DNA of 64,000 bases from Lachnospiraceae bacterium (GCA_015057025.1 SVFD01000005.1:160140-224139); one strand, 5' to 3'; positions 27,126 to 37,631 are shown, counted from the first letter of the stretch. Made by a program: numbers and translations. Notes: generated by a model from the sequence alone, not told the origin.

Positions 27126-28775
27126 ATGGTTTTTAAATGCAAAATGTGTGATGCGTCACTGAATATAAATATAGGTGATAGTATAGCGGTATGCGAGTAT
27201 TGCGGAACTACCCAGACGGTACCCCGCATTAATGATGAAAAAATAGCCAATTTGTATCAGCGTGCGGAGCATTATCGTAAAAATAATGAATTTGATAAGG
27301 CAATGGCTTTGTACGAGGAAGTTTTGAATGAAAATCCTACGGATGCAGAAAGCTATTGGTCGATTATTCTTTGCAAATATGGTATTGAGTATGTGGAAGA
27401 TTTTAGTAGCGGTAAGCGTGTGCCTACAGTAAACCGTACCCAGGTTACTTCTGTTTTCGATGATGAAAATTACAAGGCTGCATTAAAATATGCAGATGAG
27501 GAGCAGAAGAAAATATACGAAGAAGAGGCAAAAGTAATTAATGAAATCCAAAAAGAAATTTTGGCGATTTCACAAAAAGAAGAGCCTTTTGATATTTTTA
27601 TCTGCTATAAAGAAACTGATGAACGCGGTCGCAGAACCATGGACAGCGTTTTGGCTACGGATATTTATGAAAAACTCACGGCGGAAGGTTATAAGGTATT
27701 TTTTGCCCGTGTGACCTTGGATGATAAGTTTGGTGTGGCATATGAGCCTTACATATTTGCGGCTTTACAGTCTTCTAAGATTATGATTGCCATTGGCACC
27801 AGACCTGAGTATTTCAATGCAGTTTGGGTGCGTAATGAATGGAGCCGTTATCTTGGTATGATTAAAAAAGGTGCTAAGAAAACACTAATCCCTGCATATA
27901 AGGATATGGACCCTTATACAATGCCGGATGAATTTGCCCATCTTCAGGCAATTAATATGGGTGAACTTGGTTTTCATCAGGATTTGCTTATCGGTATTCG
28001 TAAAATTCTCGGGAATACGAAACCGGTGATTAACGGCGGTACAAAACATGAAAATATTAACATTGCAGGTCTGGTGGATAGAGCTTTTGTCTATTTGGAG
28101 AGCGAGGATTGGGATTTTGCCGATGAATGTCTGGAAATGGTACTAAACAATGAGCCCAGAAATGCGGAGGCTTATTTGGGTAAGCTTTTAATTACCTTAA
28201 AAATTCCCCGCAAAGAAAGTCTTGCTACGGCCGGAGTGGATTTTGAGAAAGATCCGAATTATCAGCGTGTGCTTCGCTTTGGCGATGAAGAACTTAAGAA
28301 GTTTGTAAATGATGCCCTTGTTATTGTAAAAGAAAATGGTTTAGACCTTAAATATCAGGAAACAGCTAAGATAGCAGGAAATACCATTTATCCCGCAATT
28401 CTTTTAGAATGTGCCAAAGCCTTTGAGGAGTTGGGTGATTACAAGGATTCTAAAATGCAGGCAGAAGAATGCCGTAAGCGCGCAGCTGATGCAGAGGAAA
28501 AACAGAAAGAAGATGCCTACGTATTTTATTGCGGTCTTATGAGAGATGAAGATCCTAAAAAAATCGAAGTGGCCATGAAATATTTTGAAGCGAATTTTAA
28601 ATATAAAGATTGTGCAAACAAGGCTGCGGAATGTCGTAGACTAATTAATCAGCATATGATAGGTGCTGCGGATGAGTTGGCAGAAAAAAACGGCGGAGAC
28701 AGTGGAGAAGTATTGGATGATGCATTATCTGCTTTTGGCGAGTTTATGAGCCGGATGCTTGAAAGAAGAGATTAA
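27126..28775 (+). CDS. Zinc-ribbon/TPR/TIR-domain protein, array member 1 (soluble)
   Basis: A 549-residue protein: zinc ribbon (Cys5, Cys8, Cys23, Cys26), a TPR-like helical pair (EFDKAMALYEEVLNENPTDAESYW), a TIR domain from ~152 (EPFDIFICYKETDERGRRTMDS) to ~285 with Glu238 in AVWVRNEWSRYL, and C-terminal helical repeats (~320-549). The Glu sits where NAD+-cleaving TIR domains such as SARM1 carry their catalytic residue (WVxxE). Unlike its two neighbours it ends without a membrane helix. GGAGGTG precedes the ATG at 27126. NADase or scaffold function is inference. Confidence 0.88.
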   Translation: MVFKCKMCDASLNINIGDSIAVCEYCGTTQTVPRINDEKIANLYQRAEHYRKNNEFDKAMALYEEVLNENPTDAESYWSIILCKYGIEYVEDFSSGKRVPTVNRTQVTSVFDDENYKAALKYADEEQKKIYEEEAKVINEIQKEILAISQKEEPFDIFICYKETDERGRRTMDSVLATDIYEKLTAEGYKVFFARVTLDDKFGVAYEPYIFAALQSSKIMIAIGTRPEYFNAVWVRNEWSRYLGMIKKGAKKTLIPAYKDMDPYTMPDEFAHLQAINMGELGFHQDLLIGIRKILGNTKPVINGGTKHENINIAGLVDRAFVYLESEDWDFADECLEMVLNNEPRNAEAYLGKLLITLKIPRKESLATAGVDFEKDPNYQRVLRFGDEELKKFVNDALVIVKENGLDLKYQETAKIAGNTIYPAILLECAKAFEELGDYKDSKMQAEECRKRAADAEEKQKEDAYVFYCGLMRDEDPKKIEVAMKYFEANFKYKDCANKAAECRRLINQHMIGAADELAEKNGGDSGEVLDDALSAFGEFMSRMLERRD

Positions 28776-28792
28776 AACAAAGGGGTAATTCA

Positions 28793-30508
28793 ATGGTTTT
28801 TAAGTGTAAAATGTGTGATGCGACGCTTAAGTTTAATGCAGGAGACAGCGTTGCGATATGTGAATACTGTGGTTCTGCACAGGCGTTGCCAAAGTTTGAA
28901 GATGAACGTATCGGAAATTTATACAGCCGTGCAGAACATTATCGTAAAAACAATGAATTTGATAAAGCGCAGGCTTTGTATGAAGAGATTGTAAATGAGC
29001 ATCCGGAGGATGCGGACGGTTACTGGTCAGTTGTACTTTGTAAATATGGTGTTGAGTATGTAGAGGAGCCCGGAACCAATAAGCGTATACCTACAGTAAA
29101 TCGTACCCAGTACACTTCTGTTTTTGATGACGGGAATTATAAGGCGGCCATCAAATATGCAGATGAAAAACAGCGTAGCGTTTACGAAGAAGAAGCGAAA
29201 GAAATTAACGAAATCCAGAAAGGGATTTTGGAAATTTCCAAGAAAGAAGAACCTTTTGATATTTTTATCTGCTACAAAGAAACTGATGAAAACGGCAGAA
29301 GAACTTTGGACAGCGTGTTGGCATCAGATCTGTATGAAATTTTACAGAAAGAAGGATATAAGGTATTTTATGCCCGCGTTACATTGGACGATAAATTCGG
29401 TGTTGCGTACGAACCTTACATTTTTGCAGCGCTGCAGTCAGCAAGGGTAATGATTGCGGTGGGAACGAAGCCTGAGCACTTTGAATCGGTGTGGGTAAAG
29501 AATGAATGGAGCCGCTACCTTGCATTGATTAAAAATGGTGCGAAGAAGACTTTAATCCCTGCATATAAGGATATGGACCCGTACGCAATGCCTATGGAGT
29601 TTGCCCATTTACAGGCTATTAATATGGGAGAATTAGGCTTCCAGCAGGATTTGATTTCCGGTATCCGCAAGCTTATGGCGGAGGATGATAAAAATAATGC
29701 TGCGAAAGATACAGTGACTTCTCTTAATGTGGAAGCTGTATTGGAGAGAGGATTCTTTTTTGCAGAAGATAAAAACTGGGAGCGTGCAAATGAGTGTTTT
29801 GAAAAGGTGTTAAATGCGGCACCTCAGAATGCAGAAGGGTATCTTGGCAAGTTACTGGTGGATTTGCAGGTGAACACTAAGGAAGAACTCCGTTCTTGTG
29901 GGATTATATTTGAGAAAAATGAGAATTACCTCAAAATCCTTCGCTTTGGGGATGAAGAGATAAAGGAGTTTGTGATAAATGCGGCTGCAGAAGGAGGTGC
30001 CAGTGCTAAGGAGCAGTTATATAAGGATGCAATATGGAAGATGGAGAATTCCATTATGCCGGAATCTCTTGTGGAAGCTCAGAAGGTTTTAGAAGATTTA
30101 GGAGATTTTCTTGACGCGAAAGAAAAGGCAGAAGAATGTAAACAGAGGATTACGAAAGCCGAAGAGAAGCGCTTGGAGGATTTGTATGACTTTAATAAAC
30201 AACTTATGTGGCAGAAAGATATCCAAAAGTGCCAAAAAGCTTTGAAATTCTTTAGAAAAAATTACGGCTACAAAAATTGTATAGAATTAGCAGAGATGTG
30301 CGAGGAGGAAATAGCTGCGCTAACGGCGGAACAAAAGAGAGCGGAAGAAGCAGTTCTTCGAAATGCCCATCGCTTAGAAGGAAAGAATAAATATGATGAT
30401 AATGTTATGCACACGATAGATAATGTTGCTACCTATATAAAATTAGGTATGGGTGCGATTTTTCTTGTTGCATTGGCGCTGAGTGCATTATTTAAAAGTT
30501 GTTTTTAG
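28793..30508 (+). CDS. Zinc-ribbon/TPR/TIR-domain protein, array member 2 (C-terminal membrane anchor)
   Basis: A 571-residue paralogue of the preceding gene with the same N-terminal zinc ribbon (CKMC/CEYC), TPR-like segment and TIR domain. Glu238 is conserved in SVWVKNEWSRYL. The C-terminal half is helical and ends in a single hydrophobic helix (YIKLGMGAIFLVALALSALF) with a short basic tail, so the protein should be tail-anchored with the TIR domain in the cytoplasm. It starts 17 bp after member 1, with AAAGGGG before the ATG. Confidence 0.88.
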   Translation: MVFKCKMCDATLKFNAGDSVAICEYCGSAQALPKFEDERIGNLYSRAEHYRKNNEFDKAQALYEEIVNEHPEDADGYWSVVLCKYGVEYVEEPGTNKRIPTVNRTQYTSVFDDGNYKAAIKYADEKQRSVYEEEAKEINEIQKGILEISKKEEPFDIFICYKETDENGRRTLDSVLASDLYEILQKEGYKVFYARVTLDDKFGVAYEPYIFAALQSARVMIAVGTKPEHFESVWVKNEWSRYLALIKNGAKKTLIPAYKDMDPYAMPMEFAHLQAINMGELGFQQDLISGIRKLMAEDDKNNAAKDTVTSLNVEAVLERGFFFAEDKNWERANECFEKVLNAAPQNAEGYLGKLLVDLQVNTKEELRSCGIIFEKNENYLKILRFGDEEIKEFVINAAAEGGASAKEQLYKDAIWKMENSIMPESLVEAQKVLEDLGDFLDAKEKAEECKQRITKAEEKRLEDLYDFNKQLMWQKDIQKCQKALKFFRKNYGYKNCIELAEMCEEEIAALTAEQKRAEEAVLRNAHRLEGKNKYDDNVMHTIDNVATYIKLGMGAIFLVALALSALFKSCF

Positions 30509-30534
30509 GATGGTAGGGGTAAAAGGAGAAAATT

Positions 30535-32136
30535 ATGTTACATACCTGTAAAATGTGCGGTGGCATTTTAGAATTGCAAGACAAAGCCAAAATCGTTACT
30601 TGTAAATATTGCGGTACACGACAGACTATTCCCTGTCCTGACAGTGAGCGAATTGCCGGACTTTATGAGAAGGCAGACGGATATCGACGTGCTTTGGAAT
30701 TTGATAAGGCCTTAGCACTTTACGAGGAAATACTCAATGAGGATTCTTCCGACGCAGAATGTTACTGGCTGGCACTTTTGTGTGAGTTTGGCATTGAGTA
30801 TGTGGAAGAAAACGGTGGGGAAAAGAGAATTCCTACCATCAACCGTATGCAGCCGGTATCTGTTTTGGACAATGCCAATTATAAGGCGGCGTTACAATAT
30901 GCTACAGAGGAACAGGCAGCCATATATAAGGCAGAAGCAGAAGAAATTAACGGCATTCAGAAAGGGATTCTGGAAATTTCCAAGAATGAAGAGCCCTTTG
31001 ATATTTTTATCTGCTATAAGGAAGGTGACGGTCAGGGAAGAAGAACCTTGGATAGCGTTCTTGCCACGGATATTTATGAACTTTTGACCAACGAAGGATA
31101 TAAAGTATTCTTTTCAAGGGTTACCTTGGATGATAAGTTCGGTGTGGCATATGAACCCTATATCTATGCTGCATTGCAGTCTTCTAAGGTGATGATTGCG
31201 GTGGGAACTAAACGTGAGCATTATGACGCGGTATGGGTGCGCAATGAATGGAGCCGTTATTTATCCGTGATTAAGAGCGGAGCTAAAAAGGTCTTAATTC
31301 CCGCATATAAAGATATGGATCCTTACGAATTACCGGAGGAGTTTAAACATTTACAGGCAATTAATCTGGGAGAATTAGGCTATCAGCAAGATTTAGTGCG
31401 GGGTATCCGAAGAATAATTGAGCCTGCATTTCAGCAGGAAGAGAAGGTTGCTACAGACCCTCTGATGCAACGTGTAGTATTGTTCTTGGAAGATAAAAAA
31501 TGGGATGAAGCAGAGCAGGCAGCAGATAAAATTCTTAGAGAAATTCCCGGTCATATTAAAGCAGAAACTGCCAAATTAATGATAGCAATGCATATTTCCG
31601 GAAACGGAGATTTTGGTGCATGGGCGTTGCGTCCGCCAGAGACTCCCATTTTGGATATCTTAGGAAAAGGAAGCGAAGCCGAAGTAAAAGAGTTAAGAGA
31701 ATATTTGTTGGAAAAATTGCCGGAAGAACCTGAGAAGCTTTATAATGCGTGTATAGAAAAGTACGAAAGTGCCCAATGTTCAGAAGAATTGTTTCCTTGT
31801 GTAGAAGTTTTAAGGAGTCTTAAGGGATATCGTGATTCTAAGAAATTATGGAGTCAGGTAAGAGAACGGGCAGAAGACCTTCGTAAGCGTGAGCAGGAAA
31901 AGTACAATGAGATAATGTCTTTGGCATCTTCCAACATTGCATCAGACGTAGAGACTGCATTGCGCCTGATGAAAGAGTCTTCGTCACCTCTTATTAAAGC
32001 AAAGGATATTTCCCGTTGTGAAGATCATCTGAAAATGATTCACGGGGCGGCGGTAATACAACGGATGATGTGGATTCTGTTGGGTGTGACGATTTTGGTA
32101 AGCATTTTATTTTCGGTATTTGTATTACTTGATTAG
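30535..32136 (+). CDS. Zinc-ribbon/TPR/TIR-domain protein, array member 3 (C-terminal membrane anchor)
   Basis: A 533-residue third paralogue: zinc ribbon (Cys5/8/23/26), TPR-like segment, TIR domain with the CYKEGDGQGRRTLDS box and Glu238 in AVWVRNEWSRYL, then divergent helical repeats, ending in a membrane helix (MMWILLGVTILVSILFSVFVLL). AAAAGGAG precedes the ATG 26 bp after member 2. The middle and C-terminal regions have diverged most, while the TIR box around the catalytic Glu is nearly invariant in all three. Confidence 0.88.
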   Translation: MLHTCKMCGGILELQDKAKIVTCKYCGTRQTIPCPDSERIAGLYEKADGYRRALEFDKALALYEEILNEDSSDAECYWLALLCEFGIEYVEENGGEKRIPTINRMQPVSVLDNANYKAALQYATEEQAAIYKAEAEEINGIQKGILEISKNEEPFDIFICYKEGDGQGRRTLDSVLATDIYELLTNEGYKVFFSRVTLDDKFGVAYEPYIYAALQSSKVMIAVGTKREHYDAVWVRNEWSRYLSVIKSGAKKVLIPAYKDMDPYELPEEFKHLQAINLGELGYQQDLVRGIRRIIEPAFQQEEKVATDPLMQRVVLFLEDKKWDEAEQAADKILREIPGHIKAETAKLMIAMHISGNGDFGAWALRPPETPILDILGKGSEAEVKELREYLLEKLPEEPEKLYNACIEKYESAQCSEELFPCVEVLRSLKGYRDSKKLWSQVRERAEDLRKREQEKYNEIMSLASSNIASDVETALRLMKESSSPLIKAKDISRCEDHLKMIHGAAVIQRMMWILLGVTILVSILFSVFVLLD

Positions 32137-32228
32137 TGATTAGGGTTTTGCTTTGTATAACGGATAGGACTTCGATTAGGACTATATTAATATAAGCAGA
32201 TAAGATAAAAATAAAAGGAGTAACAGCC

Positions 32229-35200
32229 ATGGCATTTACACATTTGCATGTGCATACGGAATTTAGTCTCCTAGATGGTTCCAACAAGATAAAAGAATAT
32301 GTCAAACGGGTAAAAGAACTGGGAATGACCAGTGCTGCCATTACCGACCACGGTGTAATGTATGGCTGTATCGACTTTTATAAAGAGGCGAAGGCTCAGG
32401 GCATTAAGCCGATTATGGGTTGCGAGGTGTATGTGGCACCCAACTCCCGTTTTGATAAAGAACTGACAGGTGGTGAGGACAGATATTACCACCTTGTTTT
32501 GCTTGCTGAAAACGATTTGGGTTATCAGAATTTGATGAAGATTGTATCCAAAGGTTTTACGGAAGGATATTATTATAAGCCCCGTGTGGATATGGAAGTG
32601 CTTCGTGAGTACCACGAGGGCATTATTGCCTTGTCTGCCTGCCTTGCAGGTGAAGTACAAAGGTACATTATGAAGGGTTTGTATGAAGATGCCAAGAAGC
32701 AGGCATTAAAGTATTTGGACTGTTTTGGTGAAGGCAATTATTTTCTGGAATTACAGGACCACGGTATGCCGGAGCAGGCTACCGTAAATACTGCCCTGAT
32801 GCAGATGAGTAAGGAATTAAATATTCCTTTGGTTGCTACCAACGACGTACATTATACTTATGCAGAGGATGTGGAACCTCACGACCTTTTACTGTGTATT
32901 CAGACCGGTAAAAAAGTTACGGATGAAGACCGAATGCGTTACGAAGGCGGTCAGTATTACGTAAAGTCCGAGGAAGAAATGCGGGCTTTGTTCCCGTATG
33001 CCCAGGAAGCGTTGGATAATACTGCTAAGATTGCAGAACGTTGTAATGTGGAAATCCGCTTTCATGAAACCAAGTTACCGCACTACGAAGTGCCGGAAGG
33101 CTATACTTCCGTATCTTACCTTCATAAATTGTGTGAGGATGGTTTTGCTAAGCACTATCCTAATGATGACGGTACACTAATGGCACGTATGAAGTATGAG
33201 CTTGAAATTATTGAGAAAATGGGTTATGTGGATTATTTCCTGATTGTATGGGACTTTATAAATTTTGCTAAGTCCAACGATATTATGGTAGGTCCCGGCC
33301 GAGGCAGTGCCGCAGGAAGTATTGTATCTTATTGTCTGCATATTACCAATATCGACCCTATCCGCTATCAGCTGCTTTTTGAACGTTTCTTAAATCCGGA
33401 ACGTATATCCATGCCCGATATTGATATTGACTTTTGTGTGGAACGACGTCAGGAAGTTATTGATTATGTTGGTAAAAAATACGGAGCTGAGAAGGTAGTA
33501 CAGATTGTAACCTTTGGTACTATGGCGGCAAGAAATGCCATCCGTGATGTGGCAAGGGTTTTAGATTTACCTTACGCCTTGGCAGATACCATAGCCAAGA
33601 TGATACCCCAGGAATTAAATATTACAATTAAAAAAGCTTTGGAGATGAATCCGGAGCTTCGCGATAAATATGAGAATGATTTCCAGATTAAGCATCTCAT
33701 TGATATGAGTATGCGCTTAGAGGGTCTACCCAGAAATACGTCCATGCATGCGGCAGGTGTTTTAATTTGTCCTCGTTCGGCAGATGATTTTGTACCCTTA
33801 AGCCGTGGCGGAGACGGTGCCATTACGACTCAGTACACTATGACAACCTTGGAAGAACTGGGACTTCTTAAGATGGACTTTTTAGGACTTCGAAATCTTA
33901 CGGTCATTCAGAATGCTACGAGGAGCATTGAAAAAACCAAGGGCATTCATCTTGTGATGGAAGATATTGATTATAATGATAAAAAGGTTTTAGATTATAT
34001 CGGTACCGGTAAATGTGACGGTGTGTTCCAGTTAGAAAGTGCCGGAATGAAAAGCTTCATGAAGGAACTTAAACCCCAGAGTCTTGAAGATATCATTGCA
34101 GGAATTTCTTTATATCGTCCCGGCCCCATGGATTTTATTCCACAGTATATCGGCGGTAAAAATAATCCGGAGCAGATTACTTATCTTTGTCCTGAGCTGG
34201 AACCTATCTTAGCTCCTACTTATGGTTGTATCGTATATCAGGAGCAGGTTATGCAGATTGTACGTGATCTGGGCGGATATACCCTTGGCCGAAGCGACGA
34301 AGTGCGCCGTGCCATGAGTAAGAAGAAAACTGCGGTCATGGAGAAAGAACGTGAATACTTTGTATATGGTAACAAAGAGCTGAACATTCCGGGCTGTATT
34401 GGTAATGGCATCAGTGCAGATGTGGGTAATCAGATTTATGATAAAATGATTGATTTTGCTAAGTATGCGTTTAATAAATCCCATGCTGCAGCTTATGCGG
34501 TGGTTTCTTACCAGACAGCGTATTTAAAATATTACTATCCCGTGGAATATATGGCGGCATTGATTACTTCTGTTATCAGCAATGCAGGTAAAGTTTCTGA
34601 ATATATTCAGGTGGCGAAGGATATGGGCATTGAGATTCTTCCTCCCGACATTAATGAGGGTGAGGTGGGATTTTCGGTTTCCGGTAATGCTATCCGTTAT
34701 GCTCTGACCGCTATTAAAAATATAGGACGCCCTGTGATTGAAGCCATAGTAGAAGAGCGTAATGTCAGAGGACCTTTTACCAATATTAATGATTTCGTAG
34801 TTCGCATGGCGGAAAGTGATGTCAATAAACGTGCGGTGGAAAATTTCATTAAGGCTGGAGCTTTTGACAGTTTGGGCGGCACCAGAAAGCAATTTTTGAG
34901 TATTTATATTCAGGCGATGGATTGTGTTCATAAAGATAAAAAGAACAGCATGGCAGGGCAGATGACCTTGTTTGACTTGGCCGGAGAAGATGAAAAAGAT
35001 AGTTTTGAGGTTGCTTTGCCTGAAGTGGGAGAATTCAGTAAGGAATTAAAGCTTACCTTCGAGAAAGAAGTACTGGGTGTGTATATCAGCGGACATCCCC
35101 TGGAGTCTTATCAGTCAATGCTGCGAAAGTATGCAACCAAAGTAACCACAGATTTTTATCTTCAGGATGCGGAAGACGGAAGCAAAGAAGGCAGCGCTAC

Positions 35201-35711
35201 TGATGAAGCTTTGATAAAAGTAAAAGAAAACGAGCGTGTTACCATAGGCGGAATGATTACTGAAAAACGTATCAAATATACGAAAACCAATCAGATGATG
35301 GCATATGTAATGCTGGAAGATTTGGTGGGTGTTGTGGAAGTAATCCTTTTCCCGAAAGCATTCGAAAAGTATTCTGCAAAGCTTACAGAAGATGCAAAGG
35401 TGTTTTTATCAGGCCGTGTTCAGGTTGAGGATGAAAAAGATGCGAAATTAATCTGTGATACGGTGGAAAGTTTCTCAGATAAACCCCGAAAGCTGTGGAT
35501 AAAATTCAAAGATAAAAACCAGTGTGATGCCATGCAGGAGGAAATTATAAAGATGTTAGAGGAATCTGACGGCAGGGATGAAGTAGTCTTTTATCTGGAG
35601 AAGGAAAAGCAGATGAAATCATTGGGACGCAGTCATACGGTTATGGCGGAAGGATTCCTCTTGGACAGCCTGAAAGAAAAATTGGGCGATGAGAGTGTTG
35701 TTGTACAATAA
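32229..35711 (+). CDS. dnaE: DNA polymerase III subunit alpha
   Basis: A 1160-residue replicative polymerase of the DnaE type. An N-terminal PHP domain (THLHVHTEFSLLDGS, ITDHGVMYG), the catalytic palm aspartates in MPDIDIDF (~397-401), the palm/fingers segments GPGRGSAAGS and YRPGPMDFIPQY, tandem helix-hairpin-helix region, and a C-terminal OB fold (VTIGGMITEKRIKYTKTNQMMAYVMLED). AAAAGGAG precedes the ATG. It directly precedes pfkA, a common neighbour order in Gram-positives. Confidence 0.97.
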   Translation: MAFTHLHVHTEFSLLDGSNKIKEYVKRVKELGMTSAAITDHGVMYGCIDFYKEAKAQGIKPIMGCEVYVAPNSRFDKELTGGEDRYYHLVLLAENDLGYQNLMKIVSKGFTEGYYYKPRVDMEVLREYHEGIIALSACLAGEVQRYIMKGLYEDAKKQALKYLDCFGEGNYFLELQDHGMPEQATVNTALMQMSKELNIPLVATNDVHYTYAEDVEPHDLLLCIQTGKKVTDEDRMRYEGGQYYVKSEEEMRALFPYAQEALDNTAKIAERCNVEIRFHETKLPHYEVPEGYTSVSYLHKLCEDGFAKHYPNDDGTLMARMKYELEIIEKMGYVDYFLIVWDFINFAKSNDIMVGPGRGSAAGSIVSYCLHITNIDPIRYQLLFERFLNPERISMPDIDIDFCVERRQEVIDYVGKKYGAEKVVQIVTFGTMAARNAIRDVARVLDLPYALADTIAKMIPQELNITIKKALEMNPELRDKYENDFQIKHLIDMSMRLEGLPRNTSMHAAGVLICPRSADDFVPLSRGGDGAITTQYTMTTLEELGLLKMDFLGLRNLTVIQNATRSIEKTKGIHLVMEDIDYNDKKVLDYIGTGKCDGVFQLESAGMKSFMKELKPQSLEDIIAGISLYRPGPMDFIPQYIGGKNNPEQITYLCPELEPILAPTYGCIVYQEQVMQIVRDLGGYTLGRSDEVRRAMSKKKTAVMEKEREYFVYGNKELNIPGCIGNGISADVGNQIYDKMIDFAKYAFNKSHAAAYAVVSYQTAYLKYYYPVEYMAALITSVISNAGKVSEYIQVAKDMGIEILPPDINEGEVGFSVSGNAIRYALTAIKNIGRPVIEAIVEERNVRGPFTNINDFVVRMAESDVNKRAVENFIKAGAFDSLGGTRKQFLSIYIQAMDCVHKDKKNSMAGQMTLFDLAGEDEKDSFEVALPEVGEFSKELKLTFEKEVLGVYISGHPLESYQSMLRKYATKVTTDFYLQDAEDGSKEGSATDEALIKVKENERVTIGGMITEKRIKYTKTNQMMAYVMLEDLVGVVEVILFPKAFEKYSAKLTEDAKVFLSGRVQVEDEKDAKLICDTVESFSDKPRKLWIKFKDKNQCDAMQEEIIKMLEESDGRDEVVFYLEKEKQMKSLGRSHTVMAEGFLLDSLKEKLGDESVVVQ

Positions 35712-35801
35712 AAACCATTTCTTTGTCATAAAAAGATTGAAAACCACAAATAAATAGATTATGATATTGTGGATGGAAAATGTTGTAACAGGGAGGCAAA
35801 T

Positions 35802-36776
35802 ATGTCTGATACAATTAAAACAATCGGAGTTTTAACCAGTGGCGGTGATGCTCCGGGTATGAATGCGGCAATTCGTGCCGTTGTAAGAAAAGCTATTCAG
35901 AACGGCGTTGCCGTAAAAGGTATAAAAAGAGGTTATCAGGGACTTCTTGCAGAAGAAATCATTGATATGAATAAGTCATCGGTATCTGATACAATTCAGA
36001 AAGGCGGTACTATTTTAGGTACTGCACGTTGTTCGGAATTCGTAACGGAAGAAGGACAGGCTAAGGGAGCAGAAATCTGCCGTAAGCACGGTATTGACGG
36101 TATCGTGGTAATCGGTGGTGACGGTTCTTATCGTGGTGCGTTGGCACTTTCTAAGCAGGGAATTAATACTGTAGGTATTCCCGGAACCATTGACCTTGAT
36201 ATTGCATGTACCGATTATACCATCGGTTTTGATACTGCAATTAACACAGCCATGCAGGCAATTGATAAGGTTCGTGATACTTCTTCGTCTCATGAACGTT
36301 GCAGTATTATCGAAGTTATGGGTCGTAACGCAGGTTATATCGCATTATGGTGCGGTGTTGCCAACGGCGCAGAGGATATTCTCATCCCCGAGAAATACGA
36401 CTATAACGAGCAGAATATTATCAATAATATTATCCAGAATCGTAAAAAAGGTAAAAAGCATCATATCATCATCAATGCAGAAGGTATCGGCCATTCAACT
36501 TCTATGGCAAGACGTATTGAAGCTGCAACAGGTATTGAAACCAGAGCAACCATTTTAGGATATATGCAGCGTGGTGGTTCACCTACTTGTAAGGACAGAT
36601 TTTATGCATCTATTATGGGTGCTTATGCCGCTGATATTCTTTGCGAAGGAAAGACCAATCGTGTTGTCGGATATAAGAATGGTGATTTTACAGACTTCGA
36701 TATTGATGAAGCTTTGGCCATGACCAAAGATATTCCGGAATACGAGTTTATGGTAAGCAGACAGTTATCACAGTAA
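35802..36776 (+). CDS. pfkA: ATP-dependent 6-phosphofructokinase
   Basis: The 324-residue enzyme phosphorylates fructose-6-phosphate, the committed step of glycolysis. It shows LTSGGDAPGMNAAIRA, the ATP-type GGDGS loop (GGDDT would indicate PPi), the catalytic PGTIDLDIACTDYTIGFDTA and EVMGRNAGYIA. The TIDND of many PfkA is TIDLD here. The ATG at 35802 has GGGAGGC upstream; an earlier in-frame start lacks one. A terminator follows. Confidence 0.96.
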   Translation: MSDTIKTIGVLTSGGDAPGMNAAIRAVVRKAIQNGVAVKGIKRGYQGLLAEEIIDMNKSSVSDTIQKGGTILGTARCSEFVTEEGQAKGAEICRKHGIDGIVVIGGDGSYRGALALSKQGINTVGIPGTIDLDIACTDYTIGFDTAINTAMQAIDKVRDTSSSHERCSIIEVMGRNAGYIALWCGVANGAEDILIPEKYDYNEQNIINNIIQNRKKGKKHHIIINAEGIGHSTSMARRIEAATGIETRATILGYMQRGGSPTCKDRFYASIMGAYAADILCEGKTNRVVGYKNGDFTDFDIDEALAMTKDIPEYEFMVSRQLSQ

Positions 36777-36783
36777 ATTTTAG

Positions 36784-36818
36784 GGCGGAGTGTATGGGCA
36801 TTCCGCCTTACATTTTTT
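36784..36818 (+). terminator. Terminator of pfkA
   Basis: GGCGGAGTG / CATTCCGCC (G-U tolerated) followed by TTACATTTTTTT. Confidence 0.8.
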
Positions 36819-36833
36819 TAGGAGATAAAACAG

Positions 36834-37631
36834 ATGATTACATCGGCATCTAACGGCAAAATTAAATGGGTATGTACTTTGCGGGAAAAAGCGAAGCTTC
36901 GCAGAAAAGAACAGAAGTTTATAGCAGAGGGCTGTAAAATGTTTTTGGAAGCACCACCGGAAAGACTTAGCGAAGTATATGTATCTGAGAGCTTTTTAAA
37001 AAAAGAGGGAGAATTGGAGACGGCTTGTAAGGAGCGGTTAAAAAAGATTTCCTATGAGGTAGTATCCGATGACGTATATAAGAAAATGTCCGATACGGTG
37101 ACACCTCAGGGGATATTATGTGTGATTGCCATAAAAGAGGCTTCCTTACAGGATATGTTAAAAACAACAAATAAGCCTTTGTTTGTTTTATTGGAAAATC
37201 TTCAGGATCCCGGAAATTTAGGTACGATTATGCGTACTGCGGAAGGCGCAGGGGTGACAGGGGTAATTTTAAGTAAAGATTGTGTGGATATTTATAACCC
37301 GAAAGTAATTCGTTCCACGATGGGTTCCATTTACAGAGTACCACACTTTTATGCAGAAGACTTATGCGGCATTATTGAGCAAATAAAAGAAAAAGGCATA
37401 AATGTTTATGCAGCGGCCTTGGATTCCAGTGAAATTTATGATACTTATTCTTATAAAGAAGCAAGTGCGTTTTTGATTGGAAACGAAGGAAACGGACTTA
37501 AGCCGGAAACGATTGCGGCAGCAGGAAAGTGTTGCTATCTTCCTATGGAGGGACAGGTAGAGTCGTTAAATGCATCGGTGGCAGCCTCCATCCTTATGTA
37601 TGAAGCATATCGCCAGAGGAGAATAAACTGA
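36834..37631 (+). CDS. TrmH/SpoU-family RNA 2'-O-methyltransferase
   Basis: The 265-residue protein has an N-terminal substrate-binding domain (RRKEQKFIAEGCKMFLEA) and a SPOUT catalytic domain with FVLLENLQDPGNLGTIMRTAEGAG, FLIGNEGNGL and LPMEGQVESLNASVAASILMYEA, the three SpoU motifs. It probably methylates 23S rRNA, as RlmB/TsnR relatives do. The ATG follows TTAGGAGATAAA. Confidence 0.93.
   Translation: MITSASNGKIKWVCTLREKAKLRRKEQKFIAEGCKMFLEAPPERLSEVYVSESFLKKEGELETACKERLKKISYEVVSDDVYKKMSDTVTPQGILCVIAIKEASLQDMLKTTNKPLFVLLENLQDPGNLGTIMRTAEGAGVTGVILSKDCVDIYNPKVIRSTMGSIYRVPHFYAEDLCGIIEQIKEKGINVYAAALDSSEIYDTYSYKEASAFLIGNEGNGLKPETIAAAGKCCYLPMEGQVESLNASVAASILMYEAYRQRRIN

Noticed and set aside
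26921..27250. 109-residue minus-strand ORF over the TIR array promoter
   Set aside because: It overlaps a terminator, the promoter and the start of the first TIR gene, and lacks a ribosome site.
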